Below are positions 35,811-44,572 of a DNA stretch of 44,826 nt, piece after piece (position 1 is the stretch's first letter; every line of letters begins with the position of its first letter). The stretch comes from CAZWDO01 sp964632485 [NCBI: uncultured bacterium] (GTDB taxonomy: Bacteria > JAGOEH01). The translations under genes were made by a program, and so were the position numbers. The DNA lies in the NCBI GenBank assembly GCA_964632485.1, contig CAZWDO010000011.1, positions 79,597 through 124,422 on the forward strand, read 5' to 3'. A model generated the notes under the pieces. That model did not search any database. It was given only the letters and a program-made list of their open reading frames with translations, and had not been told where the DNA came from.

Positions 35811-37492
35811 TACCTCCCAAGAATAGCGCGGGCATGATCGCGCGCGCTGTCGGTCGGGGTTTCTCCGCCGATAATGCGGGCCAGTTCATCAATCCGGTCG
35901 TTCTCATTGAGAGGAAGAATCGTTGTAAAAGTTTCACCATTCTCAATATATTTACGTACAGAAAAATGAAGAGATCCCAGGGCTGCAATTTGATGCAGAT
36001 GGGTAATGCAGATTATTTGCTTAACTTCACTTAGTTTTTTCATTTCCAGACCGGTCATTTCAGCAATGCGGCCGCTAACCCCCGTATCAATTTCATCAAA
36101 AATCAGGGTTGAAACAGTTGAAGAATCCGCCATGACGGATTTTAAAGCCAGCATAATGCGAGAAATTTCACCTCCCGAAGCAATCCGGGACAACGGGGCG
36201 AAGGGAGTTCCGGGATTAGGAGCAATCAAAAACCGAAGGGATTCCAAACCTGTCGGCGTCAGTAGTAAATCCTCGGTAAGCGCCTGGATACCGGATTCGG
36301 GTGGAAAAAACTCGATTTTGAAAGCGGCGGCTTGCATTCCTAACCGGCGTAAAATTGTTTCCACCGTTTGCTGGAAAGGTATCGCCTGACTTTGACGAGC
36401 AATGGAAAGTTGACGGCCAATTCCGATTAATTCTCTTTCCAAGCGATGTAACTCATCTGACTGCCGACGTAATGATTCATCGGAATGGCTGAAATTAGTT
36501 ATATTATCCTGTAATTCATTGCGATAAAGAATCAATTCATTGAGTGATTTTCGATACTTAAGGGTCAGTTTTTGCAAATCGGCCAAGCGTTTTTCCAACT
36601 GATTCAAACGCGCGGGATCCGCTTGAATTTTACGCCAGTAATCCAAAAAGAACTCACCCAATTCCTTCGTAATGATCTGCAGATTCTCGAATGAATCGAG
36701 AGTTGGTTTGAGCGAGCTGTCGATTTCAGACGCTTCCTCAATTTTTCGCATCATGACTTCAAATTGATTGATAATAGCATTATCGCCTTCATAAAGCATA
36801 TCTGCCACCCATTGGCCGTTCGTCACCAATTTCTCGGTATTAGCCAGAATACGGATTTCCTCTTCCAACTCCCGATCTTCATCCTCATGGAAATCAAATT
36901 TAGCAAGTTCATTGTATTGAAACTGATAAAAAGCCAGTTTTTCAGCCATTTGCTCAGCATGTTTTCGATTTTTTTCCCAGGATCGGAATAATTGCTGATA
37001 CTCTATAAAAAGAGATTGAAATTGATTTAGAAGGTCCTGATAGGGCGCCTGGTAATCAAAAGGCGCTAAATGGGTCGTTTCATCCAATAAACTTTGATGT
37101 TGGTGCTGGCCATGTATATCCAACAACTCGGCGCCCAGCGTTTTTAAAAACTGAAGCGTAACAGGTTGATCGTTACACAAAATACGATTGCGCCCGTTGC
37201 GATTGACCTGCCGGGTCAGCGACAATAACTGAAAATCTCCGACCAGTCCTTCTTCCTGCAGCAATTCGCGAACTCGTCGGGTTGGTTCGAACTCCGCTTC
37301 TACTAACGCAAAATCTGTTCCAGGGCGAACTAAACCAATTTCTGCCCGACTTCCCAATAAAAGCTGCAAGGTATTAATGATAATTGATTTTCCAGCGCCC
37401 GTTTCACCCGTAATAATATTTAGCCCATGCCCTAATTCGAGCGTTAATTCGCGAATCAAAGTCATGTTTTTTATACTTAAACGTTTTAGCAT
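35810..37492 (-). CDS. recN: DNA repair ATPase RecN
   Basis: This 560-residue SMC-like protein has Walker A GETGAGKS (29-36), a long coiled-coil middle, the ABC signature ASGGEISRIMLALK and Walker B TLIFDEIDTGVSG. RecN helps repair double-strand breaks. The N-terminal MLKRLSIKNMTLIRELTLEL matches the family exactly, so the ATG at 37492 is right. There is no ribosome site upstream, and the predicted transcription start falls at or next to this ATG, suggesting a leaderless mRNA. No LexA-like palindrome was seen. It heads a minus-strand run with pgsA, two PPIases, rqcP and a glycosyltransferase. Confidence 0.96.
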   Translation of the reverse strand: MLKRLSIKNMTLIRELTLELGHGLNIITGETGAGKSIIINTLQLLLGSRAEIGLVRPGTDFALVEAEFEPTRRVRELLQEEGLVGDFQLLSLTRQVNRNGRNRILCNDQPVTLQFLKTLGAELLDIHGQHQHQSLLDETTHLAPFDYQAPYQDLLNQFQSLFIEYQQLFRSWEKNRKHAEQMAEKLAFYQFQYNELAKFDFHEDEDRELEEEIRILANTEKLVTNGQWVADMLYEGDNAIINQFEVMMRKIEEASEIDSSLKPTLDSFENLQIITKELGEFFLDYWRKIQADPARLNQLEKRLADLQKLTLKYRKSLNELILYRNELQDNITNFSHSDESLRRQSDELHRLERELIGIGRQLSIARQSQAIPFQQTVETILRRLGMQAAAFKIEFFPPESGIQALTEDLLLTPTGLESLRFLIAPNPGTPFAPLSRIASGGEISRIMLALKSVMADSSTVSTLIFDEIDTGVSGRIAEMTGLEMKKLSEVKQIICITHLHQIAALGSLHFSVRKYIENGETFTTILPLNENDRIDELARIIGGETPTDSARDHARAILGR

Positions 37493-37498
37493 AAAATT

Positions 37499-37527
37499 AA
37501 AATAAAAAAAAACTGTTTAAAAAGCAA
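37499..37527 (-). promoter_or_regulatory. Promoter of recN
   Basis: On the minus strand, TTGCTT (37527-37522) and TATTTT (37504-37499) are spaced by 17 bp. Counting about 7 nt onward puts the transcript start at the recN ATG (37492). Confidence 0.6.
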
Positions 37528-37542
37528 GCGCTTTTTTATGAC

Positions 37543-37571
37543 TTGACGACAGCGATTTTTTTTTGTATTTT
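37543..37571 (+). promoter_or_regulatory. Promoter of the TlpA-like gene, divergent from recN
   Basis: TTGACG (37543-37548) and TATTTT (37566-37571) are spaced by 17 bp. The leader to the ATG at 37668 is about 90 nt. Confidence 0.62.
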
Positions 37572-37667
37572 CAGGTGAGTTCCCGAATGCTATTTTACAA
37601 ACCCCACGATTATGCCCGGGGATGATATAAAACCAAAAATCCAACGACTCCTGAAAGCGAGGATAAA

Positions 37668-38819
37668 ATGAATCGAATCATCGCCTGCCTGCTTAAGCTG
37701 ATACTGGCTGTTAGTATTACAGGATCTCTTTCGGCCAACTGGTTATCGTCGGAGAGCATGACCGCATTCAGCAATCCCGAGATCGAAAACCTGATGGCCC
37801 AGGATTCGTTACCCCAGCGATTAAAAATACTGGAACACCTATTGTCCACCTCGCAATCCGATTCCTTGATATTTGAAGAAAGCGCTTACGCGCTGGTTCT
37901 GACGTGCATCCAAATGGAAAATGACCCAATGCTCCAATCCTGGCTCGAGACATGGCAAAACAACAAGATACCCTCGAAAGCCGGACAACTGGCGCTGAAT
38001 TACTGGCTCACAATTCGGAACCATACTGAGCTTGGATTCATGTACAAATTGATTAAAATGGGATTAAAACAGGATCAGGGAACAGAATATACTCCCTATT
38101 GGGAGATGCTGAGAGGGATATTGCTCCAAAAAAAAGGCATGACCGGCGCGGCTTATGAGGCCCTCAAGGGACAATATCAATTTTTCACCGCGCATCCTCT
38201 GTACGATTTTTTCTATTCCATGGCCATCAGCGCCCGGCAAAGCGGACATGACGATGAAGCTTTCGATTGCTATACCCGGGCGTATTCACTCAAACCCAAC
38301 AGCGAGCTTCAATTGATCATCCAAACCTTGGCCCAAAATCGACAACTCTCGGAAAACGATCAACAAACCCTGTTCCAGCGAACCATAGAACCCCATTTGG
38401 AACGAGCCCCCGATTTCCTACTCTATGATTTGGGCGGCAATCCGTACCAACTGAGCCATGTTTCAGAAAGCTACGTTTTACTGGTTTTCTGGGCCAGTTG
38501 GTGTGGCCCCTGCCGCCAGGAATTACCTATTATCGAACAGTTTTTTAAAACCAAACCGAATGACCTGCAAATCTGGTCGATCAATCTCGACCAGGATACA
38601 ACCAAAGCGATCCGGATGCAGTATCAACTGGGACTCACCTTCCCTATCCTGATGGACGAGCAAACTACACAAATTTTGTACCAGGTACAAAGTATCCCGC
38701 GCTCCATACTTATAGATCCTAAAGGCCGTATCGTTTTAAAATTGATCGGCAGTGATAAAAACATTCAGCAAATCGTACTGGACCGGATGCAACTGACTCG
38801 TCCACTGAATACCCAGTGA
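37668..38819 (+). CDS. TlpA-like thioredoxin-fold protein with helical N-terminus
   Basis: This 383-residue protein has a signal peptide (LLKLILAVSITGSLSA), an all-helical, TPR-like N-terminal half (about 40-240) and a thioredoxin fold (about 245-380). The active site is WCGPC with C279 and C282, followed by an AhpC/TlpA-like core and the cis-Pro element SIPRSIL. It should act as a periplasmic disulfide reductase or oxidoreductase, for instance in cytochrome maturation. The helical half may bind partners; its repeats are weak. The ATG follows GAAAGCGAGGATAAA. Its stop overlaps the priA start (ATGATGA region). Confidence 0.85.
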   Translation: MNRIIACLLKLILAVSITGSLSANWLSSESMTAFSNPEIENLMAQDSLPQRLKILEHLLSTSQSDSLIFEESAYALVLTCIQMENDPMLQSWLETWQNNKIPSKAGQLALNYWLTIRNHTELGFMYKLIKMGLKQDQGTEYTPYWEMLRGILLQKKGMTGAAYEALKGQYQFFTAHPLYDFFYSMAISARQSGHDDEAFDCYTRAYSLKPNSELQLIIQTLAQNRQLSENDQQTLFQRTIEPHLERAPDFLLYDLGGNPYQLSHVSESYVLLVFWASWCGPCRQELPIIEQFFKTKPNDLQIWSINLDQDTTKAIRMQYQLGLTFPILMDEQTTQILYQVQSIPRSILIDPKGRIVLKLIGSDKNIQQIVLDRMQLTRPLNTQ

Positions 38820-41251
38820 TGATAGCCGATCGTTTTATGACCGTTTGGGTTCCTATACCCGGTATTGATCATCTGACTTACCGCATCCCATCATCCTGGA
38901 ACGATAGGATAGAAAGCGGCCAACGGGTAATAGTCCCGGTTAAAAACAATTATTATCCGGGCATAATAATCAGCATAGTAACAGAATCGCCTCCCTATAA
39001 ATGTCTTGACGTAAAAGAGCTGCTGGACGACGAGCCTATTTTCAGCCCGCTATATCTGGAATTGTTAAGCTGGCTGGCATCATATTATAATATTGCCATC
39101 GGGTCAGTAGTCCAAACACTCATTCCATCCGAATTTTTTTACCAAACCGACTATCAAATCAAAATTGTGAACAGCGATATGCCATTATTTGACGCTCAGG
39201 ATCAATTGTCCCTTAAGATATGGAATTATTTGCTTGAAAATGGAGAAATCCTTTATAGTCAGCTCACCAAATATTTAAATGCAAAACCGACCCTATCCCT
39301 TTTACGCCAATGGCGGGAAAAAAAGTTGATCGATATGCATTCCCTGGCTGTCAGCAGGGGCAAACCGAAATTTGAATATTCCTATTCCATCAACCCCGAG
39401 CTGGATGCTCAATGGAATCAGGAAACTTACAGCCACCGATATCCGGCTCGTTTCTCCCTATTGCAGAAAATCAAACTGCAACATCATCTGATGGGCGCTG
39501 ATTTGAACCCATCGCAAAAAAGATTGATCACTCCCATGATCAGGCAAAATTGGGTGGTTCGGCACGCGCACAATGTCCAGCGCGAAGTGTTGAAAGAGAT
39601 TCAGTTTATAGCTACTGCTGAACCCGTATTAACAGAAGAACAAACAGCGGTCATCGGGGAGATCGCCCCATTCATAGCAGACTCCTCGTTTCAATCATTT
39701 TTGTTGTTTGGAGTAACCGGCAGTGGAAAAACCGAAGTCTATCTGCAATTAGCAAAAAAAGTATTAGACAAGGGGCAGAGTGTTTTGGTATTGGTTCCTG
39801 AAATAGCCCTCACTCCCCGTTTGACTTTCCAGTTCAGAGAGCGTTTAAATCTTCCGGTAGAAGTGCTGCATAGCCGCATTTCATCAGGGGAGCGCTACGA
39901 CACCTGGCGCAGGGTCATGCGGCGCAACCCAACGGTTTTGATTGGCGCTCGATCGGCGATATTCGCGCCTATCTATAAACCCGGATTAATTATCGTCGAT
40001 GAAGAACATGAACAGACCTTCAAACAATCGGGGAAACAACCGTATTATCATGCCCGCGATGTAGCGGTAAAAATGGCGCAACTCTACGGCATACCGATAA
40101 TCCTGGGAAGCGCAACCCCTTCGCTGGAATCATATAACAACGCGCGCGCCGGGAAATATCGCTATTTACAAATGACCCGTCGGGTTTCACAAGCGCAGTT
40201 ACCCACGGTGCAAATTTTTGATTTAAAATCCAAATCATTGGTAGCCAATATTTTTTCCCCAAGTCTCATCTATATGATGAACCAAACGTTGAATAAAGGC
40301 GAACAAATTATATTATTTCTAAACCGCAGAGGTTACGCGCCGCAATACCTTTGCCCGGCTTGTGGGCATGTTATCCGCTGCCCTGCCTGCGATATCACAC
40401 TTTATTACCACCAAAAAACCCATGCCCTTCACTGCCATTATTGCGAACACAGCGCGGTAATCCCCGATCAATGCCCGCAATGCGGCAATCCCGGCGGTTT
40501 GTTCAAAGGAATCGGACTGGAGCGAGTTGAGGAAACCCTGCATAAACTATTTCCCCAAGCTGGAATTGTCCGTATGGACCAGGACACAACTCGCGGCAAA
40601 GACGCGCATTATAAAATACTGAAAGCCTTTGAAGAGCATCGCTACGATATATTGATCGGCACCCAAATGATCACGAAAGGCCTGGATTTCCCCCGGGTCA
40701 CTTTAGTGGGCGTATTGTCGGCTGATACCGGGCTTTATCTGGCTGATTTCCGCGCCTTCGAACGCGTTTTCCAATTAATGACTCAGGTGGCGGGCCGAGC
40801 TGGCCGGGGCGATAAAATCGGACGGGCCATTATTCAAACCTATTCCCCCGATAACTATTGCCTTCTGTATGCCGGAACTCAAAATTTTCCCGCGTTTGCC
40901 GAATATGAACTTAAATTACGCCAGGCCCTTAACTACCCGCCTTACGTACATATCGTCCTGGTTCGCTTCAGTTACGCTGACGAACCAGTATTAAAGGATT
41001 TTCTTGTTTTTTGGGAAGAATGGCTAAAACGTCAGGAAAATTTCTCCCGACCGTATGTCCAGCTTTTAGGTCCCATCGAATCGCCTATTTATAAACTCAA
41101 AAATCAGTTTCGCTTGCAAATGCTGATTAAAACGCATACAGTGCGCCAACTCAATCACTGGTTCAATCGGTTCAAATCTGATAAACAACGGCATAAAAAT
41201 TTTCGTAAAATCGATATCACCTATGATGTCGATCCACAGCAGATGTATTGA
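38816..41251 (+). CDS. priA: Primosomal replication restart helicase PriA
   Basis: This 811-residue protein has the PriA plan: a 3' DNA-binding domain (VWVPIPGIDHLTYRIPSSWN), a winged-helix part, then the superfamily 2 helicase. Walker A is GVTGSGKTEVY (Lys305) and Walker B is VDEEHEQTFKQSG. The cysteine-rich zinc-binding insertion follows (CPACGHVIRCPACD, then HCHYCEHS and CPQCG). Motifs V and VI read GTQMITKGLDFP and QVAGRAGRGDK. PriA reloads the replicative helicase at stalled forks. The ATG at 38816 overlaps the previous stop by 4 bp; the adjacent ATG at 38819 is equally possible. pyrE follows after 27 bp. Confidence 0.96.
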   Translation: MMIADRFMTVWVPIPGIDHLTYRIPSSWNDRIESGQRVIVPVKNNYYPGIIISIVTESPPYKCLDVKELLDDEPIFSPLYLELLSWLASYYNIAIGSVVQTLIPSEFFYQTDYQIKIVNSDMPLFDAQDQLSLKIWNYLLENGEILYSQLTKYLNAKPTLSLLRQWREKKLIDMHSLAVSRGKPKFEYSYSINPELDAQWNQETYSHRYPARFSLLQKIKLQHHLMGADLNPSQKRLITPMIRQNWVVRHAHNVQREVLKEIQFIATAEPVLTEEQTAVIGEIAPFIADSSFQSFLLFGVTGSGKTEVYLQLAKKVLDKGQSVLVLVPEIALTPRLTFQFRERLNLPVEVLHSRISSGERYDTWRRVMRRNPTVLIGARSAIFAPIYKPGLIIVDEEHEQTFKQSGKQPYYHARDVAVKMAQLYGIPIILGSATPSLESYNNARAGKYRYLQMTRRVSQAQLPTVQIFDLKSKSLVANIFSPSLIYMMNQTLNKGEQIILFLNRRGYAPQYLCPACGHVIRCPACDITLYYHQKTHALHCHYCEHSAVIPDQCPQCGNPGGLFKGIGLERVEETLHKLFPQAGIVRMDQDTTRGKDAHYKILKAFEEHRYDILIGTQMITKGLDFPRVTLVGVLSADTGLYLADFRAFERVFQLMTQVAGRAGRGDKIGRAIIQTYSPDNYCLLYAGTQNFPAFAEYELKLRQALNYPPYVHIVLVRFSYADEPVLKDFLVFWEEWLKRQENFSRPYVQLLGPIESPIYKLKNQFRLQMLIKTHTVRQLNHWFNRFKSDKQRHKNFRKIDITYDVDPQQMY

Positions 41252-41278
41252 TCATCCACTTTTATCAAGGAGAATTCT

Positions 41279-41863
41279 ATGACTCAACAAGAAGCGCTTG
41301 AGCTGTTCAAAAAAACGGAAGCTCTGCTGGAAGGGCATTTCCAATTGACTTCTGGACTCCATTCAAACCAATATTTTCAATGCGCGAAAGTTCTTCAATA
41401 TCCTCAATATACAGAAAAACTCTGCCAATGGTTGGCCAATCAGATCCAAACCCAATTCAAGGAAATCAATACCGTCATAGCGCCTGCGGTAGGCGGAATT
41501 ATTGTCGGTCAGGAACTGGCGCGACTGCTGGGAACACGCAGTATTTTTGCCGAGCGCCAGGATGGTCGGATGGTACTCAGACGTGGATTTCAAATACAAC
41601 CGGACGAAATAATCGTGGTTGCCGAGGATGTGATTACTACCGGAGGGTCGGTCCTGGAAGTGATTCAGTTAGTGCGGGAAGCGGGTGGAGTTCCCCTGGC
41701 TGCCGTATCCGTTGTAGATCGTTCGAATGGCGCAGTGGATTTGACGATTCCATATTTCGCAACGCTAAGCCTGCAAGTCGTCACGTATCAAGCTGACCAG
41801 TGCCCTCTTTGCGCAAATGGTTCGATAGCTATTAAACCCGGGAGTCGCCATTTGATGAAATAG
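41279..41863 (+). CDS. pyrE: Orotate phosphoribosyltransferase
   Basis: This 194-residue type I phosphoribosyltransferase joins orotate to PRPP in pyrimidine synthesis. The PRPP loop is VVAEDVITTGGSVLEVI, with the acidic pair E116-D117. The N-terminal GHFQLTSGLHSNQYFQCAKV is the orotate-binding signature, and the flexible lysine/arginine loop lies in FAERQDGRMVLRRGF. The C-terminal CPLCANG is found in a subset of PyrE proteins. AAGGAG lies 7 nt before the ATG. It is the last gene of the priA transcript. Confidence 0.95.
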   Translation: MTQQEALELFKKTEALLEGHFQLTSGLHSNQYFQCAKVLQYPQYTEKLCQWLANQIQTQFKEINTVIAPAVGGIIVGQELARLLGTRSIFAERQDGRMVLRRGFQIQPDEIIVVAEDVITTGGSVLEVIQLVREAGGVPLAAVSVVDRSNGAVDLTIPYFATLSLQVVTYQADQCPLCANGSIAIKPGSRHLMK

Positions 41864-42050
41864 GATATGTCCCATCAAGTCGTAGTTTTGCAACCTTCCA
41901 CACCTGTCTCCCCCTAATAAGCGCCTAACGAATGCCGGTGGAAGATTAGTGCGGCCTTCATTACGCCCAGACTTTATTTCGGTAAATCTTTGGGGTTTGA
42001 TGGCGCCCGGAGAAATAGGTTGGATTGTTATTTTTAAAATCTTTTTTCTC
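41864..42050. other. Gene-free stretch after pyrE with an inverted repeat
   Basis: No coding frame is convincing here. CTTCCAC (41895-41901) and GTGGAAG (41938-41944) can pair across 36 nt and may form a 3' structure for the pyrE transcript, although no T-run follows. The rest is unremarkable. With the promoter and leader downstream, it makes up the 493-bp gap between pyrE and the chemoreceptor. Confidence 0.4.
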
Positions 42051-42079
42051 TTGCAAAAATTGTTTTGATTGTGTATAAT
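42051..42079 (+). promoter_or_regulatory. Strong promoter of the chemoreceptor gene
   Basis: TTGCAA (42051-42056) and a perfect TATAAT (42074-42079) are spaced by 17 bp. The TGTG just before the -10 box adds an extended element. Transcription should start near 42086. Confidence 0.82.
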
Positions 42080-42085
42080 AACATA

Positions 42086-42356
42086 AAACACGGCGTAATA
42101 TAGCTGGAAATCAGAGTGAAATACCCAGCTTATTATGATCTAACTAAATGTTTTGTTTTATTGAGAAGCGTCAGTTATTAACAGCGCACGACTCCAATCG
42201 TCGAGTGGGATTGCCCTTAACCTTAGCCAGCGGTACCTGAGAGGTTCAATATAACCTTGCATTTGCCACGCCATGCGGGTGAAAAGGTTCGCGGCTATCC
42301 GTTGCGTTTTATTTACTGCTTGGCGACGTTTGAAGATGCAGGAAAGGAGAAACAAT
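42086..42356 (+). promoter_or_regulatory. Long 5' leader of the chemoreceptor mRNA
   Basis: About 270 nt separate the predicted transcript start from the ATG. Hairpins include AGCTGG/CCAGCT (42102-42107/42125-42130), AGGTT/AACCT (42242-42246/42253-42257) and CGTTGC/GCGACG (42300-42305/42323-42328). Copies of AACCT and AGGTT at 42219, 42242, 42253 and 42284 could pair in alternative ways, as in a switch. The conserved core of c-di-GMP riboswitches was looked for and not found. A cis-regulatory role is inferred from length and pairing potential. Confidence 0.4.
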
Positions 42357-44516
42357 ATGTCTAAGCCTTCGATTCCGTTTCGGTATTTGCGCTTACGGCA
42401 TCTTAAAATACGTACGATGATCGTGTTGCCAGTCAGCCTAATCATCGTTATAGCCGGACTGCTTGCCATATTAGTCTTGCCGGGGCTGATTGAAAAAGCG
42501 GTTTTTGAGACAATTGATACGGATATTGACGAACGGATAAACGATATATATTCAGAGTTAGATAAGGAAGCAGCGTCAAACTTAACTATTGCGGCGTTGT
42601 TCAGCCAGCATTCGCGCGTCATTGAGGCCTACCGTATCGCCTGGCAGGGAAATATCGATGATCCTTATAGTCCCCAGAGTCAGCGAGCCCGTGAATACTT
42701 GCGTCATTATCTTTTAGGAGAACTGCGGGGATATCGGAAGATCATGGGGCAGAAAATCAATATTCATTTCCATTTGCCCCCGGCGCGAAGTCTGGTCCGA
42801 TTGGGACAGGATTTTCAAATGAAGATTGACGGGAATTGGGTGGATATATCCGATGATATATCTCCATTCCGTAAAACTATTGTCGATATAAATAGCAACC
42901 AGCTTGACAAAATTACCGGGATTGAAATCGGGCGCAGTGGATTTGTCATTCGCGGGATTGTACCTGTCGTCGATAGCGTAAATCGGCGCTGGGGAAGTGT
43001 AGAGGTTTTTTCACCCTTCGATATTGTATCAAAATATATAAATAATACTCATGAAGCAATGGCCGTGTTTATGGACACTTCATTTTTATCGATTGCAAGT
43101 TCGTTGAAAAATCCTGAGAAATTTCCACTGATCAATGAGCGCTTTGTTTATATCGCTTCTTCCGACAGTGGGTTGGTCATGAAACTCGTAAGCGGAAACC
43201 TGTTGCAGAAAGGAAAAAAGGCAGCGGTAGCCCAAATTGATAGTTATCGACTGGCAGTGTTTCCGATTCACGATTATCGAGGACAATATATCGGCACAGC
43301 AATGTACATCCGGAACATTGGCGAACAAATGGCCATGATAAAAATGTTGCGTATAGCATTGGTCGGCAGCATGTTGTTAATTGTTATCCTGCTGATTGGC
43401 TTAATCAGTTTGAGTTCCAGGATGATTATCCGATCATTTCTACGCTTCAAACAGATTTTCTCCGCTGCCGCTCGCGGTGATCTGACACAGGTTATGGAGA
43501 CCGTTGATTTGTCCTGCTGGGAAGATAGCGGTTATTCAAAAACAAACTGTCCTGCTTACAGCCAAACCAACCCGTTGTGTTTTTTTCAAGCGGGCAGTTT
43601 GGCGTCCGGTTTCGGAAATGAAATCACCTGTCCTGCGCTTCGCTCCCGGCAATACAGCGGATGTAAAGAATGCCCGGTATATCGTATAAAAACCCACAAT
43701 GAAATTGATGATCTTGGGAACTGGTTCAATCAATTTATGGAAGCCATGCGGGATTTGATTCAACAGATTATGGATTCAGTGCATGAACTCAATGTGTCGC
43801 TTGACGAAATCAATAGTGAGAATCAGGAACTTTCTGAGCGAACAATGACTCAGGCATCCTCTCTGCAGCAAATAGCCGCTTCAATCGAACAATCCGATGC
43901 CACAATTTCCAACAATAGCGCAAACGCTTTCTCAGCTAATAAATTATCGGAAGATGCGGTGAAGCGGATCGAAGAGGGGCAAGCGTCCGTTATGAAAACG
44001 ATTCAGGCAATCGATGAAATTGGATCCAGTAGCCAGAAAGTACGCAATATTACGGGGATGATCAACGGCATCGCTTTTCAGACAAATTTATTGGCGATCA
44101 ATGCGGCGGTTGAAGCTGCCCGAGCCGGTGAACACGGGAAAGGCTTTGCGGTCGTGGCTTCGGAAGTGAGAAGTCTGGCTCAAAAAGTCAAGGAGCTTTC
44201 CGGAGAAATCTCTGCCTTAATCGGCGAATCAATGCAAAAAACTGCTCAAGGTATCTCGTTGTCCCGGGAAAGCGGCGAAATTCTTGCCGGTATGGTAAAC
44301 TCCATCACTGATCTCGATGAATTGATTCGCGAAATTAACCGTTCCAGCAAGGAGCAAAAAGAAAGCATAAGCCAGATTGCCAGGGCGATTACTCAATTGG
44401 ATGCAATCACTCAACACAATGCCGCGCTGGTAGAAAAAAATACAACATCAAGTAAAGAAATTGCGGATCGGGCAGCAGAACTTTTCAATCTCGTAAAGAA
44501 TTATAAACTTGAATAG
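42357..44516 (+). CDS. Methyl-accepting chemotaxis protein with Cys-rich insert
   Basis: This 719-residue chemoreceptor has TM1 at about 22-45 (MIVLPVSLIIVIAGLLAILV), a large periplasmic sensor of Cache-like length (about 46-335) and TM2 at about 338-360. A HAMP-like region is interrupted by a six-cysteine segment: C387, C398, C408, C425, C436 and C439, with CWE and CPAY/CPVY elements. Similar CW motifs occur in some deltaproteobacterial receptors and may bind metal, haem or an Fe-S cluster. The signalling domain follows with the hairpin tip IAFQTNLLAINAAVEAARAG. The start was set at 42357, where AAAGGAGAAACA precedes the ATG; an in-frame ATG at 42273 lacks a ribosome site. No che genes are nearby. 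Confidence 0.92.
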   Translation: MSKPSIPFRYLRLRHLKIRTMIVLPVSLIIVIAGLLAILVLPGLIEKAVFETIDTDIDERINDIYSELDKEAASNLTIAALFSQHSRVIEAYRIAWQGNIDDPYSPQSQRAREYLRHYLLGELRGYRKIMGQKINIHFHLPPARSLVRLGQDFQMKIDGNWVDISDDISPFRKTIVDINSNQLDKITGIEIGRSGFVIRGIVPVVDSVNRRWGSVEVFSPFDIVSKYINNTHEAMAVFMDTSFLSIASSLKNPEKFPLINERFVYIASSDSGLVMKLVSGNLLQKGKKAAVAQIDSYRLAVFPIHDYRGQYIGTAMYIRNIGEQMAMIKMLRIALVGSMLLIVILLIGLISLSSRMIIRSFLRFKQIFSAAARGDLTQVMETVDLSCWEDSGYSKTNCPAYSQTNPLCFFQAGSLASGFGNEITCPALRSRQYSGCKECPVYRIKTHNEIDDLGNWFNQFMEAMRDLIQQIMDSVHELNVSLDEINSENQELSERTMTQASSLQQIAASIEQSDATISNNSANAFSANKLSEDAVKRIEEGQASVMKTIQAIDEIGSSSQKVRNITGMINGIAFQTNLLAINAAVEAARAGEHGKGFAVVASEVRSLAQKVKELSGEISALIGESMQKTAQGISLSRESGEILAGMVNSITDLDELIREINRSSKEQKESISQIARAITQLDAITQHNAALVEKNTTSSKEIADRAAELFNLVKNYKLE

Positions 44517-44525
44517 TGGGTTCTG

Positions 44526-44566
44526 CGGGGTTTTAGATAATAGCGGTGAATAGTGCTATACCCCCG
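44526..44566. terminator. Inverted repeat between convergent genes, possible terminator
   Basis: CGGGG (44526-44530) can pair with CCCCG (44562-44566). Inside it, TAGC (44541-44544) pairs with GCTA (44555-44558). T-rich sequence follows on the plus strand. It would serve the chemoreceptor and the convergent methyltransferase. The stems are short. Confidence 0.35.
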
Positions 44567-44572
44567 TAATTT

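Noticed and set aside
41922-42026. Integron attC-like core sequences (GCCTAAC and GTTGGAT about 100 bp apart).
   Set aside because: The inner arms do not pair as an attC site requires, and there is no integrase or cassette array.
42086-42356. A c-di-GMP (GEMM), TPP or cobalamin riboswitch in the chemoreceptor leader.
   Set aside because: Isolated words such as CTGAGA and GAGTGGGA occur, but none of the conserved cores is present in the right order.
42273-42356. In-frame ATG as an earlier start of the chemoreceptor.
   Set aside because: No ribosome site precedes it, and the added residues are basic and unlike a receptor N-terminus. The ATG at 42357 has a strong site.
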